From assembly GCA_046727735.1 (NCBI GenBank), contig JBKPDF010000022.1, positions 7,669 through 71,668 on the forward strand: a DNA stretch of 64,000 nt. The letters run 5' to 3'. The translations under genes were made by a program, and so were the position numbers. This document shows, in pieces, positions 32,867-41,941 of this stretch; the first letter of the stretch is position 1; each line of letters opens with the position of its first letter. The stretch is from AP-16 sp046727735. GTDB taxonomy: Bacteria > Pseudomonadota > Alphaproteobacteria > Rhizobiales > Xanthobacteraceae. Below the pieces are notes generated by a model. That model was given only the letters and a program-made list of their open reading frames with translations, ran no database searches and had not been told where the DNA came from.

Positions 32867-33073
32867 ATGAATGAAGACGTCTTGAACTCCAGCGTGCGCA
32901 AATTCCTCAAGAAGGTCGGCGTAACTTCGCAGCGCGAGATCGAAAAAGCGGTCCGCGAAGCGGCGGAGCGCGGCGCGCTCAAACCCGATCAGAAGCTGCC
33001 AGCGAAGATGCGGCTTCACGTCGGCGGCATCGAGCTCTCGCTCGAGATCGACGGCGACATCGAGCTCGGTTGA
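32867..33073 (+). CDS. Small DUF6494-family protein
   Basis: A 68-residue soluble protein, MNEDVLNSSVRKFLKKVGVT, then EIEKAVREAAERGAL and MRLHVGGIELSLEIDGDIEL. The layout (two helices and a beta hairpin) matches the DUF6494 family as I recall it; function unknown. ATG 32867 follows GAGGAGA. It lies alone on the same strand as its neighbours. Confidence 0.75.
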   Translation: MNEDVLNSSVRKFLKKVGVTSQREIEKAVREAAERGALKPDQKLPAKMRLHVGGIELSLEIDGDIELG

Positions 33074-33284
33074 GCACCCCGCGTCGTTCGCGTGCACCGG
33101 TGAACCGTCAAGTTTGGCTCCGAGAGGCCGGCCCGGCGGCTCCCTCCATTTTGCGCGGAGGGGATCGGGACGGGGTAATTGCTTGATTCGTCAGCCCGCA
33201 TATCCGCCTCCCGGCTTGCGCGCGGAGCACGCGAGCCGAACTCCTCCGCAAGGCCGGAGGTAACGCGAGCGGGCCGCGAATCCC

Positions 33285-34499
33285 ATGAACCGAGTGCGCG
33301 CGTTGTTCGCCGGGCCGTGGCGCGCCGTCCTCGTGCTGGGCGTGACTCAGATTCTTGCCTGGGGAACGATGTTCTACACCCCGGTGCTGATGCTGCCGCG
33401 GCTCGCGGCCGACCAAGGATTCACCACGACTTTCGCGATGGCCGGATTCTCGGCCGGCTTGCTGGTTGGTGGCTTTGTCGCGCGCCATGTCGGCGGGTTG
33501 ATCGATCGGTACGGCGGGCATCGCGTGATGCCGGTCGGCTCGCTGCTCGGCGCGCTCGGATTGTTCGGTCTGGCGCACGCGGCCGAAGCGCTGTCGTATT
33601 TGGCGGTGTGGGTCGTGCTGGGCGTGGCGATGGCGGCCTCGCTCTACGATCCGGCCTTCGCGACGCTCGGCCGCATTTTCGGAGCGCGCGCGCGGCAACC
33701 GATCACGGTGCTCACACTCGCCGGCGGCTTTGCGTCGACCGTGAGCTGGCCGGCGACGCAGGCGCTGCTGGACGGGCTCGGCTGGCGCGCCACCTATGTG
33801 GTCTATGCCGCGCTGCTCGCCGGGATCGCCGCCCCGCTGCATTGGCTCGCGCTGCCGCGCCGGCGGGCCGAAGCGGAAACGCGCCCGGCCGGACCCGCGG
33901 GGCCGGCTCCCGCGGTCTTTCCTGCCAAGGGGCGGGCGTTCCTGCTCGTCGCCTCGGCATTTGCCGCCTACGCGTTCGTGCCTTCCGGACTGTCCGCGCA
34001 TCTGCTTGCGGTCTTCTCGCGCCACGGCATCGAGCCTGCGACCGTCGTCGTGATCGGCGCGCTGTTCGGTCCGGCGCAGGTGACGGCGCGGGTTTGCGAG
34101 CTCGCCTTTGCGCGCAACGTGCAGCCGTTGTGGATCGTGCGGCTTGCGCTGGGCGTGCTCGTCCTCGGCTTTGTGCTGCTCGCGCTGTTCGGCTTCACGG
34201 TCGCGGCCGCGGCGGCATTCGCCGTCCTGTTCGGCGCCGGCAACGGCTTGATGACCATTGCGCGCGGCACGGTGCCGCTCGCCTTGTTCGGCGCTGCCGG
34301 GTACGGCCGGCTGATCGGCCGCATCGCCGGGCCTGCACTGGTCATGCAGGGTGTCGCACCCTTGGTGCTCGCGTTCGTGGCCGAGCGCGGTTCCGATCCG
34401 CTGGCGTTGATGCTCGTGGCGAGTCTGACCGGCGTCGCGCTGTTGTGCTTCGCGGTACTGCGCAGGCCAGGGCAGAAATCAGTAGTCAGTAATCAGTAA
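33285..34499 (+). CDS. MFS transporter
   Basis: A 404-residue membrane protein with about twelve hydrophobic segments. It opens VLVLGVTQILAWGTMFYTPVLMLP, and the signature after TM2 is GGLIDRYGGHRVM, typical of the major facilitator superfamily. The substrate is unknown. The reading frame ends inside a 7-bp tandem repeat, and its last residues (SVVSNQ) are encoded by that repeat. Confidence 0.88.
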   Translation: MNRVRALFAGPWRAVLVLGVTQILAWGTMFYTPVLMLPRLAADQGFTTTFAMAGFSAGLLVGGFVARHVGGLIDRYGGHRVMPVGSLLGALGLFGLAHAAEALSYLAVWVVLGVAMAASLYDPAFATLGRIFGARARQPITVLTLAGGFASTVSWPATQALLDGLGWRATYVVYAALLAGIAAPLHWLALPRRRAEAETRPAGPAGPAPAVFPAKGRAFLLVASAFAAYAFVPSGLSAHLLAVFSRHGIEPATVVVIGALFGPAQVTARVCELAFARNVQPLWIVRLALGVLVLGFVLLALFGFTVAAAAAFAVLFGAGNGLMTIARGTVPLALFGAAGYGRLIGRIAGPALVMQGVAPLVLAFVAERGSDPLALMLVASLTGVALLCFAVLRRPGQKSVVSNQ

Positions 34500-34514
34500 T
34501 CAGTGATCAGTACG
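34480..34514. repeat. 7-bp tandem repeat (CAGTAAT type), five units
   Basis: CAGTAGT, CAGTAAT, CAGTAAT, CAGTGAT and CAGTACG lie head to tail across the 3' end of the MFS gene and carry its stop codon. Changes in copy number would move the stop and alter the protein's last residues. Confidence 0.8.
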
Positions 34515-34539
34515 GCTGTATCGGCAGCGGTTCCGATTC

Positions 34540-34559
34540 TGATCAGTGGCTACTGATCA
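34540..34559. terminator. Hairpin after the MFS gene
   Basis: TGATCAGT, GGCT loop, ACTGATCA forms a perfect eight-base stem. It shares the GATCAGT core with the adjacent tandem repeat. There is no T tract, so it is only a possible transcription end. Confidence 0.4.
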
Positions 34560-34741
34560 CCGAATCCTGTTAACCATTTCGCGTCACCAAAAAGAAACCC
34601 TACTGCGAGGAAAACGCTCGCGTTGCAATCCTGCAAACGACGCGCGCCAATTCGTTAACCAAACAGTCGCGGCTTGCGCTGCTATTCGGCTGCACGGTGC
34701 CGCACAGCACCAGTTCCGACGAACCAGTCACGAGTACGTCG

Positions 34742-35491
34742 ATGCAGCGCCTGGTCCTCTCCGCGTTTGCCCTGAGCGTGCTTGCCGCGGTCCCTGCGGC
34801 TGCCGGCCCGCAATTCTATCCCGTTGATGGCTCGAGCCCGGCTGCAGGCTGGCAGAGCACGGAACAGCGCCCAGAATGGCAGCAGCGCGAGCGAAGTCTC
34901 GGCGGCGGCTTGCTCGAATTCCTGTTCGGCGGCGGCCGCATGCGCGCGGCGCCGAACGATCCGGCGGGCTACGAGCCGGCCAGGCCGGCGTGGCGGCAGG
35001 CGCGCGGCGAGCCCACAGAGCGCTTCGACTGGTCGCGCCGCGCGCCCGATCCCCGCTTCGATCGGCAGATCGTCGAATATTCCGGCGCCGAGAAGCCCGG
35101 CACCATCGTCATCGATACCCGCGAGCGCGTGCTCTACCTTGTGGAGGAGCGCCGCAAGGCGATCCGCTACGGGATCGGGGTCGGACGCCCGGGCTTTGCC
35201 TGGTCGGGCATCAGGGAAATCTCGATGAAACGCGAGTGGCCGGATTGGACGCCGCCCGACGAGATGCTCCGCCGCCGCCCGGACCTGCCGCGTTACATGG
35301 CGGGCGGGCCCGAGAATCCGCTGGGTGCGCGCGCGCTCTATCTCGGCTCTTCGCTCTATCGGATCCACGGCTCGAACGAGCCCTGGACGATCGGGACCGC
35401 GGTCTCCTCGGGCTGCATCCGCATGCGCAACGAGGACGTGATCGATCTCTACGGCCGCGTGAAGGTCGGGACCAAAGTCGTGGTGATCTGA
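34742..35491 (+). CDS. L,D-transpeptidase (YkuD), periplasmic
   Basis: A 249-residue exported enzyme of cell-wall cross-linking. The signal peptide is MQRLVLSAFALSVLAAVPAAAG. Mature part: a low-complexity linker with GGGLLEFLFGGG, then the YkuD fold IVIDTRERVLYLVEE and the active-site motif HGSNEPWTIGTAVSSGCIRM near residues 215-235, with catalytic Cys. ATG 34742 is preferred over 34697 because the signal peptide begins there. The 240 bp upstream are the least GC-rich of the area and probably hold its promoter. Confidence 0.93.
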   Translation: MQRLVLSAFALSVLAAVPAAAGPQFYPVDGSSPAAGWQSTEQRPEWQQRERSLGGGLLEFLFGGGRMRAAPNDPAGYEPARPAWRQARGEPTERFDWSRRAPDPRFDRQIVEYSGAEKPGTIVIDTRERVLYLVEERRKAIRYGIGVGRPGFAWSGIREISMKREWPDWTPPDEMLRRRPDLPRYMAGGPENPLGARALYLGSSLYRIHGSNEPWTIGTAVSSGCIRMRNEDVIDLYGRVKVGTKVVVI

Positions 35492-35500
35492 CGGCAGCGT

Positions 35501-36226
35501 TCAGGCGGTATCCATTCCGCCGCCGTCATCGAAGCCGCCGTCGTCGGCAAAATCCGTATCGCCCGCGTCCAGGGCATCCTCGTCCTCGGCGTCGATGAAG
35601 CCTTGCGGCGCGCCGCCCTCGTTGCCGTAGTCGCGCCCGCGGCCGATATCGTCGAGGCCCGCTTCTCGCGCAAGCTGGTCGGAGCCGCCCCGCCAGGGCG
35701 AATCCTCTGCGAACCGAGGAGCGGCATGAAGTTCGTCGAACGTCGCCGCGAACGGCCCTTGGCGATGACCGCCGAGCATCGAGCGCACGCCGTCGAGCAA
35801 CAGCGCGCCGCCGACCATTCCGGCCGCGGCGGCTGCCGCCGTGCCGAGGAACGACGGTCCGCCGGAATACGGCTGGCCATACGCGGCTTGCTGGGGAACC
35901 GCGGCAATTCCGGGCCGCACCGAGGGCACCGAGCCCTGCCGCGCCTCGCTGCGCCCGAACAGCGCTTCGCGCATGTTGTCGAGAAATCCCGGGGGCCGCG
36001 CTTGCTCGCCTTCTCCGCGCCCTTCGAGTGCCTCGATATGGGCATTGGCAGCTTTGAGCGCCTCGTCCTGCACCAGCACGGTCTGGACCAGCGGGTAGAT
36101 CGCGTGGGGTGCGCTGGCGAGCCCTTCGGCAATGGCGCGCTCGGCATCGGGATCGCGCGGCTGGCTTTCAAGCCGGGCGAGGCGATCGAACAGATCGGCG
36201 ATGAGCTCACGTTCCTGCGGGGTCAT
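35501..36226 (-). CDS. DUF2076 family protein
   Basis: A 241-residue protein of the DUF2076 type found across Proteobacteria: TPQERELIADLFDRLARLES at the N terminus, APHAIYPLVQTVLVQDEAL and a Gly/Ala-rich segment GTAAAAAAGMVGGALLLDG. The C terminus is very acidic (about FIDAEDEDALDAGDTDFADD). It is often described as periplasmic or membrane-linked; no classical signal peptide is visible. Function unknown. It is convergent with the L,D-transpeptidase, ten bases apart. Confidence 0.85.
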   Translation of the reverse strand: MTPQERELIADLFDRLARLESQPRDPDAERAIAEGLASAPHAIYPLVQTVLVQDEALKAANAHIEALEGRGEGEQARPPGFLDNMREALFGRSEARQGSVPSVRPGIAAVPQQAAYGQPYSGGPSFLGTAAAAAAGMVGGALLLDGVRSMLGGHRQGPFAATFDELHAAPRFAEDSPWRGGSDQLAREAGLDDIGRGRDYGNEGGAPQGFIDAEDEDALDAGDTDFADDGGFDDGGGMDTA

Positions 36227-36264
36227 CGGGCGCTCCTCTGGATGGCATCAGCACATATGGGCGC

Positions 36265-37119
36265 TCACCGGCCGGCAGGGAATGGGTTGCCCGCAGTTCG
36301 CTTCGCGAGCTCCACGCCGACAGCGGCGAACGCACCGTCGAAACGGTCGCTCGCGAAATAAAGGTACTCGGCCTCACGCTGGTCGGTGAGCGCATCGAGC
36401 CGGCGAAGCTCCGTATCGACGTGCCCCGGGTGGCACATGACGAGGCCGCCGTCGGGCAGACCGTCGAGGAAGCGCGGAAACAGCGCGGCGAAATCCGTCG
36501 ACGGATCGAGATCGTAGACGCCGGCGAACGCCGGATTTGTCGTCAGTCCGAGCGCTGCGGCACGACGGCGAAAGCCGCGGCTGAGCACGCTCAGCGCCAG
36601 CGTCTTGAAATCGCCGAGCAAGATTCGCGGCGGCAGCGCGCTGCCACATTGCCTGACCCAGGCGGCGGGCGCGCAGCGCTTCACGCTGTCCAGCACCGCA
36701 TCGCGAATCTGCGGAAACAAGTGGACGTGCTGGTGGGCATCGACGAAATCCGGCGCGCGTCCGAATGCGGCCGCAAAGGCAGCGAGCTGCGCCTCGACCT
36801 CCGCCGCGAGCGCACGCGCATCGAGGCGCCCCAGGAACGCGCGCCGCGCGAGCTCGCGCAACGGCGGGAATGTGCCCTCGGGTGCGGGCCGAAACGCAGT
36901 CAGCGGCCGGAATCGCCCGGTCAGGGTCACGTGCAGCCCGATCGCCGCTCGCCGCTCGGCAGCAACCGCCGCGAGCGGCGCCGCCTCCGCCGCAAAGCTC
37001 GGCGTGACCACCATCACCGAAATGGCATTGAGACGCCCGCGTGCGATCAGCTCGCGAATTGCCGCACTGACGCCGGGCGCAATGGCGTAATCGTCGGCGC
37101 ACAGCCAGATCCGCCGCAT
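36265..37119 (-). CDS. ChbG/HpnK-family polysaccharide deacetylase
   Basis: A 284-residue YdjC/ChbG-fold hydrolase. Metal ligands are visible as CADDYAIAP (N terminus) and DAHQHVHLFP; FPRFLDGLPDGGLVMCHPGHVDTELRRLD closes the site. Family members deacetylate amino-sugar chains (ChbG) or act near hopanoid genes (HpnK). The co-directional glycosyltransferase 11 bp upstream suggests a glycolipid or glycan-modification unit rather than chitobiose use. Which substrate is used cannot be told. Confidence 0.85.
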   Translation of the reverse strand: MRRIWLCADDYAIAPGVSAAIRELIARGRLNAISVMVVTPSFAAEAAPLAAVAAERRAAIGLHVTLTGRFRPLTAFRPAPEGTFPPLRELARRAFLGRLDARALAAEVEAQLAAFAAAFGRAPDFVDAHQHVHLFPQIRDAVLDSVKRCAPAAWVRQCGSALPPRILLGDFKTLALSVLSRGFRRRAAALGLTTNPAFAGVYDLDPSTDFAALFPRFLDGLPDGGLVMCHPGHVDTELRRLDALTDQREAEYLYFASDRFDGAFAAVGVELAKRTAGNPFPAGR

Positions 37120-37130
37120 CGACCAAACAC

Positions 37131-38180
37131 CTATTCGGCGGCGGTTCGCGTCGCTTCCGTCGCGCGCTCGGAGGAATCCGCGGGCTTGAGGCTGTGCTCG
37201 GCCACGAAATACACCGGTCGCTGTTTGAGCTCGGATAGAATTTTGCCGATGTACTCACCCATGATGCCGATCATGACGAGCTGCACGCCGCCGAGCACCA
37301 TCAGGCCGACGATAAGCGAAGGATAACCAGGCACCGATTCCTCGTAGATGAACGTCTGCACGACGATGATGCCGCCGAACACCAGTGCGCTCGCGGCGAG
37401 CAGAATGCCGAGCAGGCTCGCGAGCCGCAGCGGCGCTACCGAGAACGAAGTCAGTCCCTCGATCGACAGGCCGACGAGCGAGGGCAGCTTGAACGTAGTC
37501 GAGCCGTGGGTGCGTTGCGCGGGCTCGTAGTCGACGCGGATCTGGCGAAAGCCGATCCAGCTCGCGAGACCCTTGAAGAATCTGTTGCGCTCGGGAAGCT
37601 GCCGCAGCGCCGCGGCGGCCCGCGGCGAGAGCAGGCGGAAATCGCCGGCGTCCTCGGGAATCTTCTGCCGCGCGCCCCAGTTGATCATCGAATAAAACGT
37701 TTTCACGCCGAGCCGGCGCAGCAGCGACTCGTTCTCGCGGTGAGCTTTGGCCGTATAGACCACGTCGTAGCCGTCATCGAGCCAATGCCCGACGAGAGTT
37801 TCGATGAGATCCGGCGGATGCTGGCCGTCGCCATCTATGAACAGCACGGCCGGGAGCCGCGCGTGGTCGAGCCCGGCGAGCAGCGCCGCCTCCTTGCCGA
37901 AATTGCGCGAGAGGGCGATCAACTGCATGTCCGTGACGCCCGCCGGGAGCGCCCGGGCGATCGCGAGGGTCGCGTCCCGGCTGCCGTCGTCGACATAGAC
38001 GATCTCGCTCGCGAGCCCGCGCGTCGCGCGTAGCCGCGTCAGCACCGCGCCGATGCGCTGGTGCAGATCGGGAAGGCCCGCCGCCTCGTTGAACAGCGGG
38101 ATCACCACCGACAGGCCCTGTTCTGCGGGCGCTGCCGATGGGGGATTGCCGACCGACCGGCTCGATCCTGCCGCAATCAT
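37131..38180 (-). CDS. Membrane GT2 glycosyltransferase (DPM1/GtrB-like)
   Basis: A 349-residue enzyme. The GT-A domain shows SVVIPLFNEAAGLPDLHQRI, VYVDDGSRDATLAIA, FIDGDGQHPPDLIE and EDAGDFRLLSPRA; two membrane helices follow near residues 240-310 (SLLGILLAASALVFGGII; LIVGLMVLGGVQLVMIGIMGEYIGK). This is the architecture of enzymes that move a sugar onto polyprenyl phosphate. It is upstream of, and probably cotranscribed with, the ChbG/HpnK protein, and is divergent from a GtrA protein. Confidence 0.92.
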   Translation of the reverse strand: MIAAGSSRSVGNPPSAAPAEQGLSVVIPLFNEAAGLPDLHQRIGAVLTRLRATRGLASEIVYVDDGSRDATLAIARALPAGVTDMQLIALSRNFGKEAALLAGLDHARLPAVLFIDGDGQHPPDLIETLVGHWLDDGYDVVYTAKAHRENESLLRRLGVKTFYSMINWGARQKIPEDAGDFRLLSPRAAAALRQLPERNRFFKGLASWIGFRQIRVDYEPAQRTHGSTTFKLPSLVGLSIEGLTSFSVAPLRLASLLGILLAASALVFGGIIVVQTFIYEESVPGYPSLIVGLMVLGGVQLVMIGIMGEYIGKILSELKQRPVYFVAEHSLKPADSSERATEATRTAAE

Positions 38181-38343
38181 GGATTTCTGTTCGCGCCCTC
38201 TTTACGCCTGCCGCGGTCGGGGGAGCCGAGCCGGGCAGTGGGATACCGGGCGATCTATAGCGCAAGCGCCTACATCTGTCGCGAAGCCGTGCGCGCGACA
38301 ATAAGGCTCGGTTAAGGCCGGCAAAAATGCTAGGCGGACCTCT

Positions 38344-38796
38344 ATGAGCACGAGCGCCCGATTGAAGCACTTGTTCACCATGCTGGGCGGCCGGCTGCTC
38401 ATCGGCCAAGCGGCGAGCTTCGCTACGATCGGCGTCGTGAACACGCTCGTCGATTTCGGGGTGTTTCTGCTCGCGATCACGTTCCTGACCTCCTCGCTCG
38501 TCGCCGCGAACGTGTTGTCCTGGACGGTGGCGGTGACCGGCTCCTATGTGATGAACTCGTTCATCACCTTTGCGCGCGAATCCGGCCGAAGACTGCACAT
38601 GCGGGCCTATCTCGGTTTCGTCGGCTCGGGGATTGCCGGCCTCATCGCCAATACGGCGACGCTGCTGATTGCCGCCAAATTGCTGCTGCTCCCGGTCGTG
38701 CTCGCCAAGGTGCTGGCGATCGGGGCGAGCTTTTTGGTGAATTTCTCGCTAGCGCGCTTCCTCGTTTTCCGGCCGCGGCCCGCGCCCGCGGAGTGA
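38344..38796 (+). CDS. GtrA-family membrane protein
   Basis: A 150-residue four-helix membrane protein: FATIGVVNTLVDFGVFLLAI, NVLSWTVAVTGSYVMNSFITF, YLGFVGSGIAGLIANTATLL and FLVNFSLARFLVF. GtrA proteins are thought to flip polyprenyl-linked sugars across the inner membrane, which fits the divergent glycosyltransferase. Start ATG 38344. Confidence 0.92.
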   Translation: MSTSARLKHLFTMLGGRLLIGQAASFATIGVVNTLVDFGVFLLAITFLTSSLVAANVLSWTVAVTGSYVMNSFITFARESGRRLHMRAYLGFVGSGIAGLIANTATLLIAAKLLLLPVVLAKVLAIGASFLVNFSLARFLVFRPRPAPAE

Positions 38797-38833
38797 GAGG
38801 AAGTCTGGTTCGCATTGGGCGCACCGCGTGCTC

Positions 38834-38973
38834 CGACCTGCCCCTGGAGGGGGAGGTCGCCGAGCGTCGTAAGACGCGAGGGGGGTGGGGGTGAAGCTCA
38901 CATCACCCCACCCCGGCAGTTCCCCCGGATTGAATCCGGGGGTCGCTGCCGACCCTTCCCCTCCAGGGGAGGG
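38834..38973. repeat. Palindromic repeat family B, copy 3
   Basis: CGACCTGCCCCTGGAGGGGG on the left and CCTTCCCCTCCAGGGGAGG on the right. Internally GGTGGGG/CCCCACC and CCCCCGGATT/AATCCGGGGG arms match copy 1. It separates convergent gtrA and the thioesterase gene. Confidence 0.75.
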
Positions 38974-39020
38974 CGAAGTGTGCCCGACGCTCGGTACCCA
39001 GCCCAATTGCACGGATCCGC

Positions 39021-39461
39021 TTACTCGCCGCGGCCCGGCAAAGCGCCGGGGCTGCGGGAGAACACCGCGCTCGCCCGCACCAGGCGATCGCCGTCGACCG
39101 TGAGGAACGCATTGGCGAAAGCCAGCCGGCTGCCGATCCGCTGCACCTCGACGTGCGCCTGGACCGAATCGCCGAGTTTCGGCGCGCCGACAAAATCCGC
39201 GCACAGACTCGCCGTCGTCAGCGCGGCCGGAGGGTCTTGGCTCAGCGCCGCCCGGTAGCCGAGGGCGACGTCCGCGAGCGTGCGCAGCAGGCCGCCATGC
39301 GCGCTGCCTCGCGCGTTCAAATGTTTCGGCAGCACGCGCATCCCGACGATGAAACCGCGGGACTCTTTCCGGTAGAAGAACGGCCCGACCGTCTCGAGGA
39401 ACGGACTGGTGCGGAACAGCGGCTCGAACCCGGCAGGCGGGCGCGGATCTTCGTCCTGCAT
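39021..39461 (-). CDS. PaaI-type hotdog thioesterase
   Basis: A 146-residue hotdog-fold acyl-CoA thioesterase. The active-site region is PKHLNARGSAHGGLLRTLADVALGYRA, followed by the second strand motif ALTTASLCADFVGAPKLGDSVQAHVEV. The acyl substrate is not predictable. It is 86 bp downstream of hisG in the same direction. Confidence 0.85.
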   Translation of the reverse strand: MQDEDPRPPAGFEPLFRTSPFLETVGPFFYRKESRGFIVGMRVLPKHLNARGSAHGGLLRTLADVALGYRAALSQDPPAALTTASLCADFVGAPKLGDSVQAHVEVQRIGSRLAFANAFLTVDGDRLVRASAVFSRSPGALPGRGE

Positions 39462-39547
39462 GGTTGCCTCTCATGCGTATCGGGAGAGAAGTGAAATAGG
39501 CCCGGCCCTCCGGTGCGATCCCTAGCGTCGATCAGGCCGGGGTGAAG

Positions 39548-40522
39548 CTACGCGCCTAACGCGGCTTCGAGCCGGGCGTAGAGCGGATTTTCGCGCGCGA
39601 ACACGTAATCGAGCTCGGTGATCGATACGGTGGCGGCCCCGTTCTCGCGCAAGAAGCTCGCGAGCGCGGGAATCGCGGCCGGCGGGCAGTGCAGGGTGAG
39701 CATGCCCGAGGAGGTCGGGCCGCCGAACGGCGCCACCACGCCGAACCGCTGCTGCGCGGTCGCGAGCAGCCGCGCGTCGCACTCGGCAAAGCGCGCGCGC
39801 ACCTCGCGGAATTGCCGCGCGCGCGCCTCCGCGGCGAGCCGATCGAGGATCGACTCCGCGATCGCGCGCTCGGCGGAGCCCCAATGCGCCTTGCGGGCGG
39901 CGACGAGATTGGCTTCCGAGCGCAGAATCACGCCGTCGTCGATCACTTTGAGTCCATTCGCCGCGAGCGTCGCGCCCGTCGTGGTGATATCGACGATGAG
40001 CTCGGCGGTGCCGGCCCCCGGGGCCGCTTCGGTCGCGCCGAGGCTTTCCACGATGCGATAATCCGTGATGCCGTGTCGGGCGAAGAAGCCGCGCGTCAGA
40101 TTCACGTATTTGGTCGCAACCCGCATCTTGCGATCGTGGCGCAGGCGGAACGCCGTCGCCACATCGTCGAGGTCGGCCATGGTGCGCACGTCGATCCACG
40201 CCTGCGGCACCGCGACGACGACATTGGCATGGCCGAACCCGAGCTTCTCCACGAGCACGACGCTCGTTTCAGTGTCGGGGATCATCTCGCGCACGAGATC
40301 CTCGCCGGTGACGCCGAGATGCGCCCCGCCTTGACCGAGCTGGGTCGTGATCTCGGCAGCCGACAGATAGGCGATTTCGACGCCGGGAATTCCATCGAGG
40401 GTGCCGCGGTACTCGCGCGCGCCGCGCGGCTGCAACAGCGTGAGGCCGGCGCGACGGAAGAATGCGTGCGCGTTCTCCTGCAGCCGGCCCTTCGCGGGCA
40501 CCGCGAGCACGAAGGCGCTCAT
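39548..40522 (-). CDS. hisG: ATP phosphoribosyltransferase HisG (short form, 324 aa)
   Basis: The first enzyme of histidine biosynthesis (EC 2.4.2.17): ATP plus PRPP to phosphoribosyl-ATP. Visible family features are AVPAKGRLQENAHAFFRRAGL, LGVTGEDLVREM, VATKYVNLTRGFF, AELIVDITTTGATLAANGLK and DGVILRSEANL. Together with a separate HisZ it is the short-form system, although 324 residues is longer than a typical short HisG. Its ATG overlaps the hisZ stop by four bases. Confidence 0.95.
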   Translation of the reverse strand: MSAFVLAVPAKGRLQENAHAFFRRAGLTLLQPRGAREYRGTLDGIPGVEIAYLSAAEITTQLGQGGAHLGVTGEDLVREMIPDTETSVVLVEKLGFGHANVVVAVPQAWIDVRTMADLDDVATAFRLRHDRKMRVATKYVNLTRGFFARHGITDYRIVESLGATEAAPGAGTAELIVDITTTGATLAANGLKVIDDGVILRSEANLVAARKAHWGSAERAIAESILDRLAAEARARQFREVRARFAECDARLLATAQQRFGVVAPFGGPTSSGMLTLHCPPAAIPALASFLRENGAATVSITELDYVFARENPLYARLEAALGA

Positions 40523-41673
40523 GGCTGCTTCCCAATGGCCTCGAGGCGCTCGATCCAGACCGCGAACCCGACCGCGCGGATCGGCTGCGCGGCGCCGAGC
40601 CGCGACAGCAGGGCGTCGTAGCGGCCGCCCGCGACGAACTGCGCCGGGACGCGCCCTTGGGCATCATGAATTTCGAATACGAAGCCGGTGTAATAATCGA
40701 CGCCGCGGCCGAACGCGGTCGCGAAGTACGTGCGCGCGACATCGATTCCCTGTGCGGCCAAAAATCCGGTGCGACTTTCGAGAAGATCAATGGCCGGACC
40801 GAGCGCGATGCCGCTTTCCTCGGCAAGCGAGCGCAGCTGGGCGGCGGCCGCGTCCGGATCGCCGGCGATGTTCAGGAAGCGCTCGATCACTATTCGGGTC
40901 GCTTCGGGCAAGCGCGCGCTGCCGCCGAGCGCCGCCTGTTCGAGAAAGCGGTCGGCGATCTCCCCGACAGTGCGCCCGCCCACGGTGGTGATGCCGGCAA
41001 TCGACAAGAGATCGGTGACGAGCGCGTGCGCGGCGCGAAGATCCTGGCCGGCGAGCGCGGCGAGCAGGCCCTGGTACTCGGGGCCGCCCTGTGCGGCACC
41101 GAGGCGCAGCCGGTCGAGATCCTGCGCCAAACTTCCGGTGCGGTGGAAATCCTTGGCGAGGCGACGGCGCCAGGCCGGCGGCAGATCGAGCGCTTCGACC
41201 AGCGCCGTGAACAGGCCGACGTCGCCGATGCGGATGTGCGGCGTGTCGATCCCGTAATGCGCGAGCGCTTCGAGGCCGAGCGCCAGCATCTCGGCGTCGG
41301 CGGCGGCGGTGTCGCGCCGGCCGAAGGATTCGATGCCGGCCTGCAGGAACTCGCCGGGCTCGCTCCCGCGCTGGCGAAAAACGGGACCGAGATAGCAAAA
41401 ACCCATCGGCTCCCCGGCCGCGCCCGCCGCGGATGCGAGGTAATCGCGCGAGACCGGAATCGTCAGATCGGGACGCAGGCAGAGCTCGCGGCCCGAGGGC
41501 TCGCTGGTGAGATACATGCGCCGGCGAATGTCCTCGCCCGAGAGATCCAGGAACGGCTCGGCCGGCTGCAGGATCGCGGGCTCGACCCGCAAATAGCCGG
41601 CGCGCGAATAGGACGCGACCAGCGCCTGCGCACGCGCATCGGGGCCGTTCTTGTCTCCTGTCGGCTGCAACAT
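40519..41673 (-). CDS. hisZ: HisZ, regulatory subunit of ATP phosphoribosyltransferase
   Basis: A histidyl-tRNA-synthetase-like protein with no aminoacylation role; it binds HisG and mediates feedback by histidine. Features: EPAILQPAEPFLDLSGEDIRRR, LCLRPDLTIPVSRDYL, FCYLGPVFRQRGSEPGEFLQAGIE and YTGFVFEIHDAQG. The ATG at 41673 is preferred over the GTG at 41718 because the longer N terminus is not HisZ-like. hisZ-hisG overlap and are surely cotranscribed. Confidence 0.93.
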   Translation of the reverse strand: MLQPTGDKNGPDARAQALVASYSRAGYLRVEPAILQPAEPFLDLSGEDIRRRMYLTSEPSGRELCLRPDLTIPVSRDYLASAAGAAGEPMGFCYLGPVFRQRGSEPGEFLQAGIESFGRRDTAAADAEMLALGLEALAHYGIDTPHIRIGDVGLFTALVEALDLPPAWRRRLAKDFHRTGSLAQDLDRLRLGAAQGGPEYQGLLAALAGQDLRAAHALVTDLLSIAGITTVGGRTVGEIADRFLEQAALGGSARLPEATRIVIERFLNIAGDPDAAAAQLRSLAEESGIALGPAIDLLESRTGFLAAQGIDVARTYFATAFGRGVDYYTGFVFEIHDAQGRVPAQFVAGGRYDALLSRLGAAQPIRAVGFAVWIERLEAIGKQP

Positions 41674-41804
41674 GGCGCTGTCGGCTCGACATTTGTTCGC
41701 GGAGCGCGGCTTTACCACGGTTCAGTTAAGGTTTCGACGGCCATGGCCAGTGGGCCGTGAAACGCGACCTTGCCCGAAACGGTAAGGTTAATGCTTACGG
41801 GTAG

Positions 41805-41915
41805 CCCGTCATCGCGGCCAAGGCCGCGCAGCGGCCGCGAGCCGGGATCCATCACCACCGAAATTTCGATTTCGCATCATCCGTGATCATGGGTCCCCGC
41901 TTTCGCGGGGACGAC
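41805..41915. repeat. Palindromic repeat family A, copy 4
   Basis: Begins CCCGTCATCGCGGCCAAGGC and ends GGTCCCCGCTTTCGCGGGGA. GCCGGGATCCATCA / TGATCATGGGTCCC arms flank an AT-rich centre. Located between hisZ and the GST gene. Confidence 0.7.
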
Positions 41916-41941
41916 CTGCCATTCTTCGGTCAGCAAGCACA

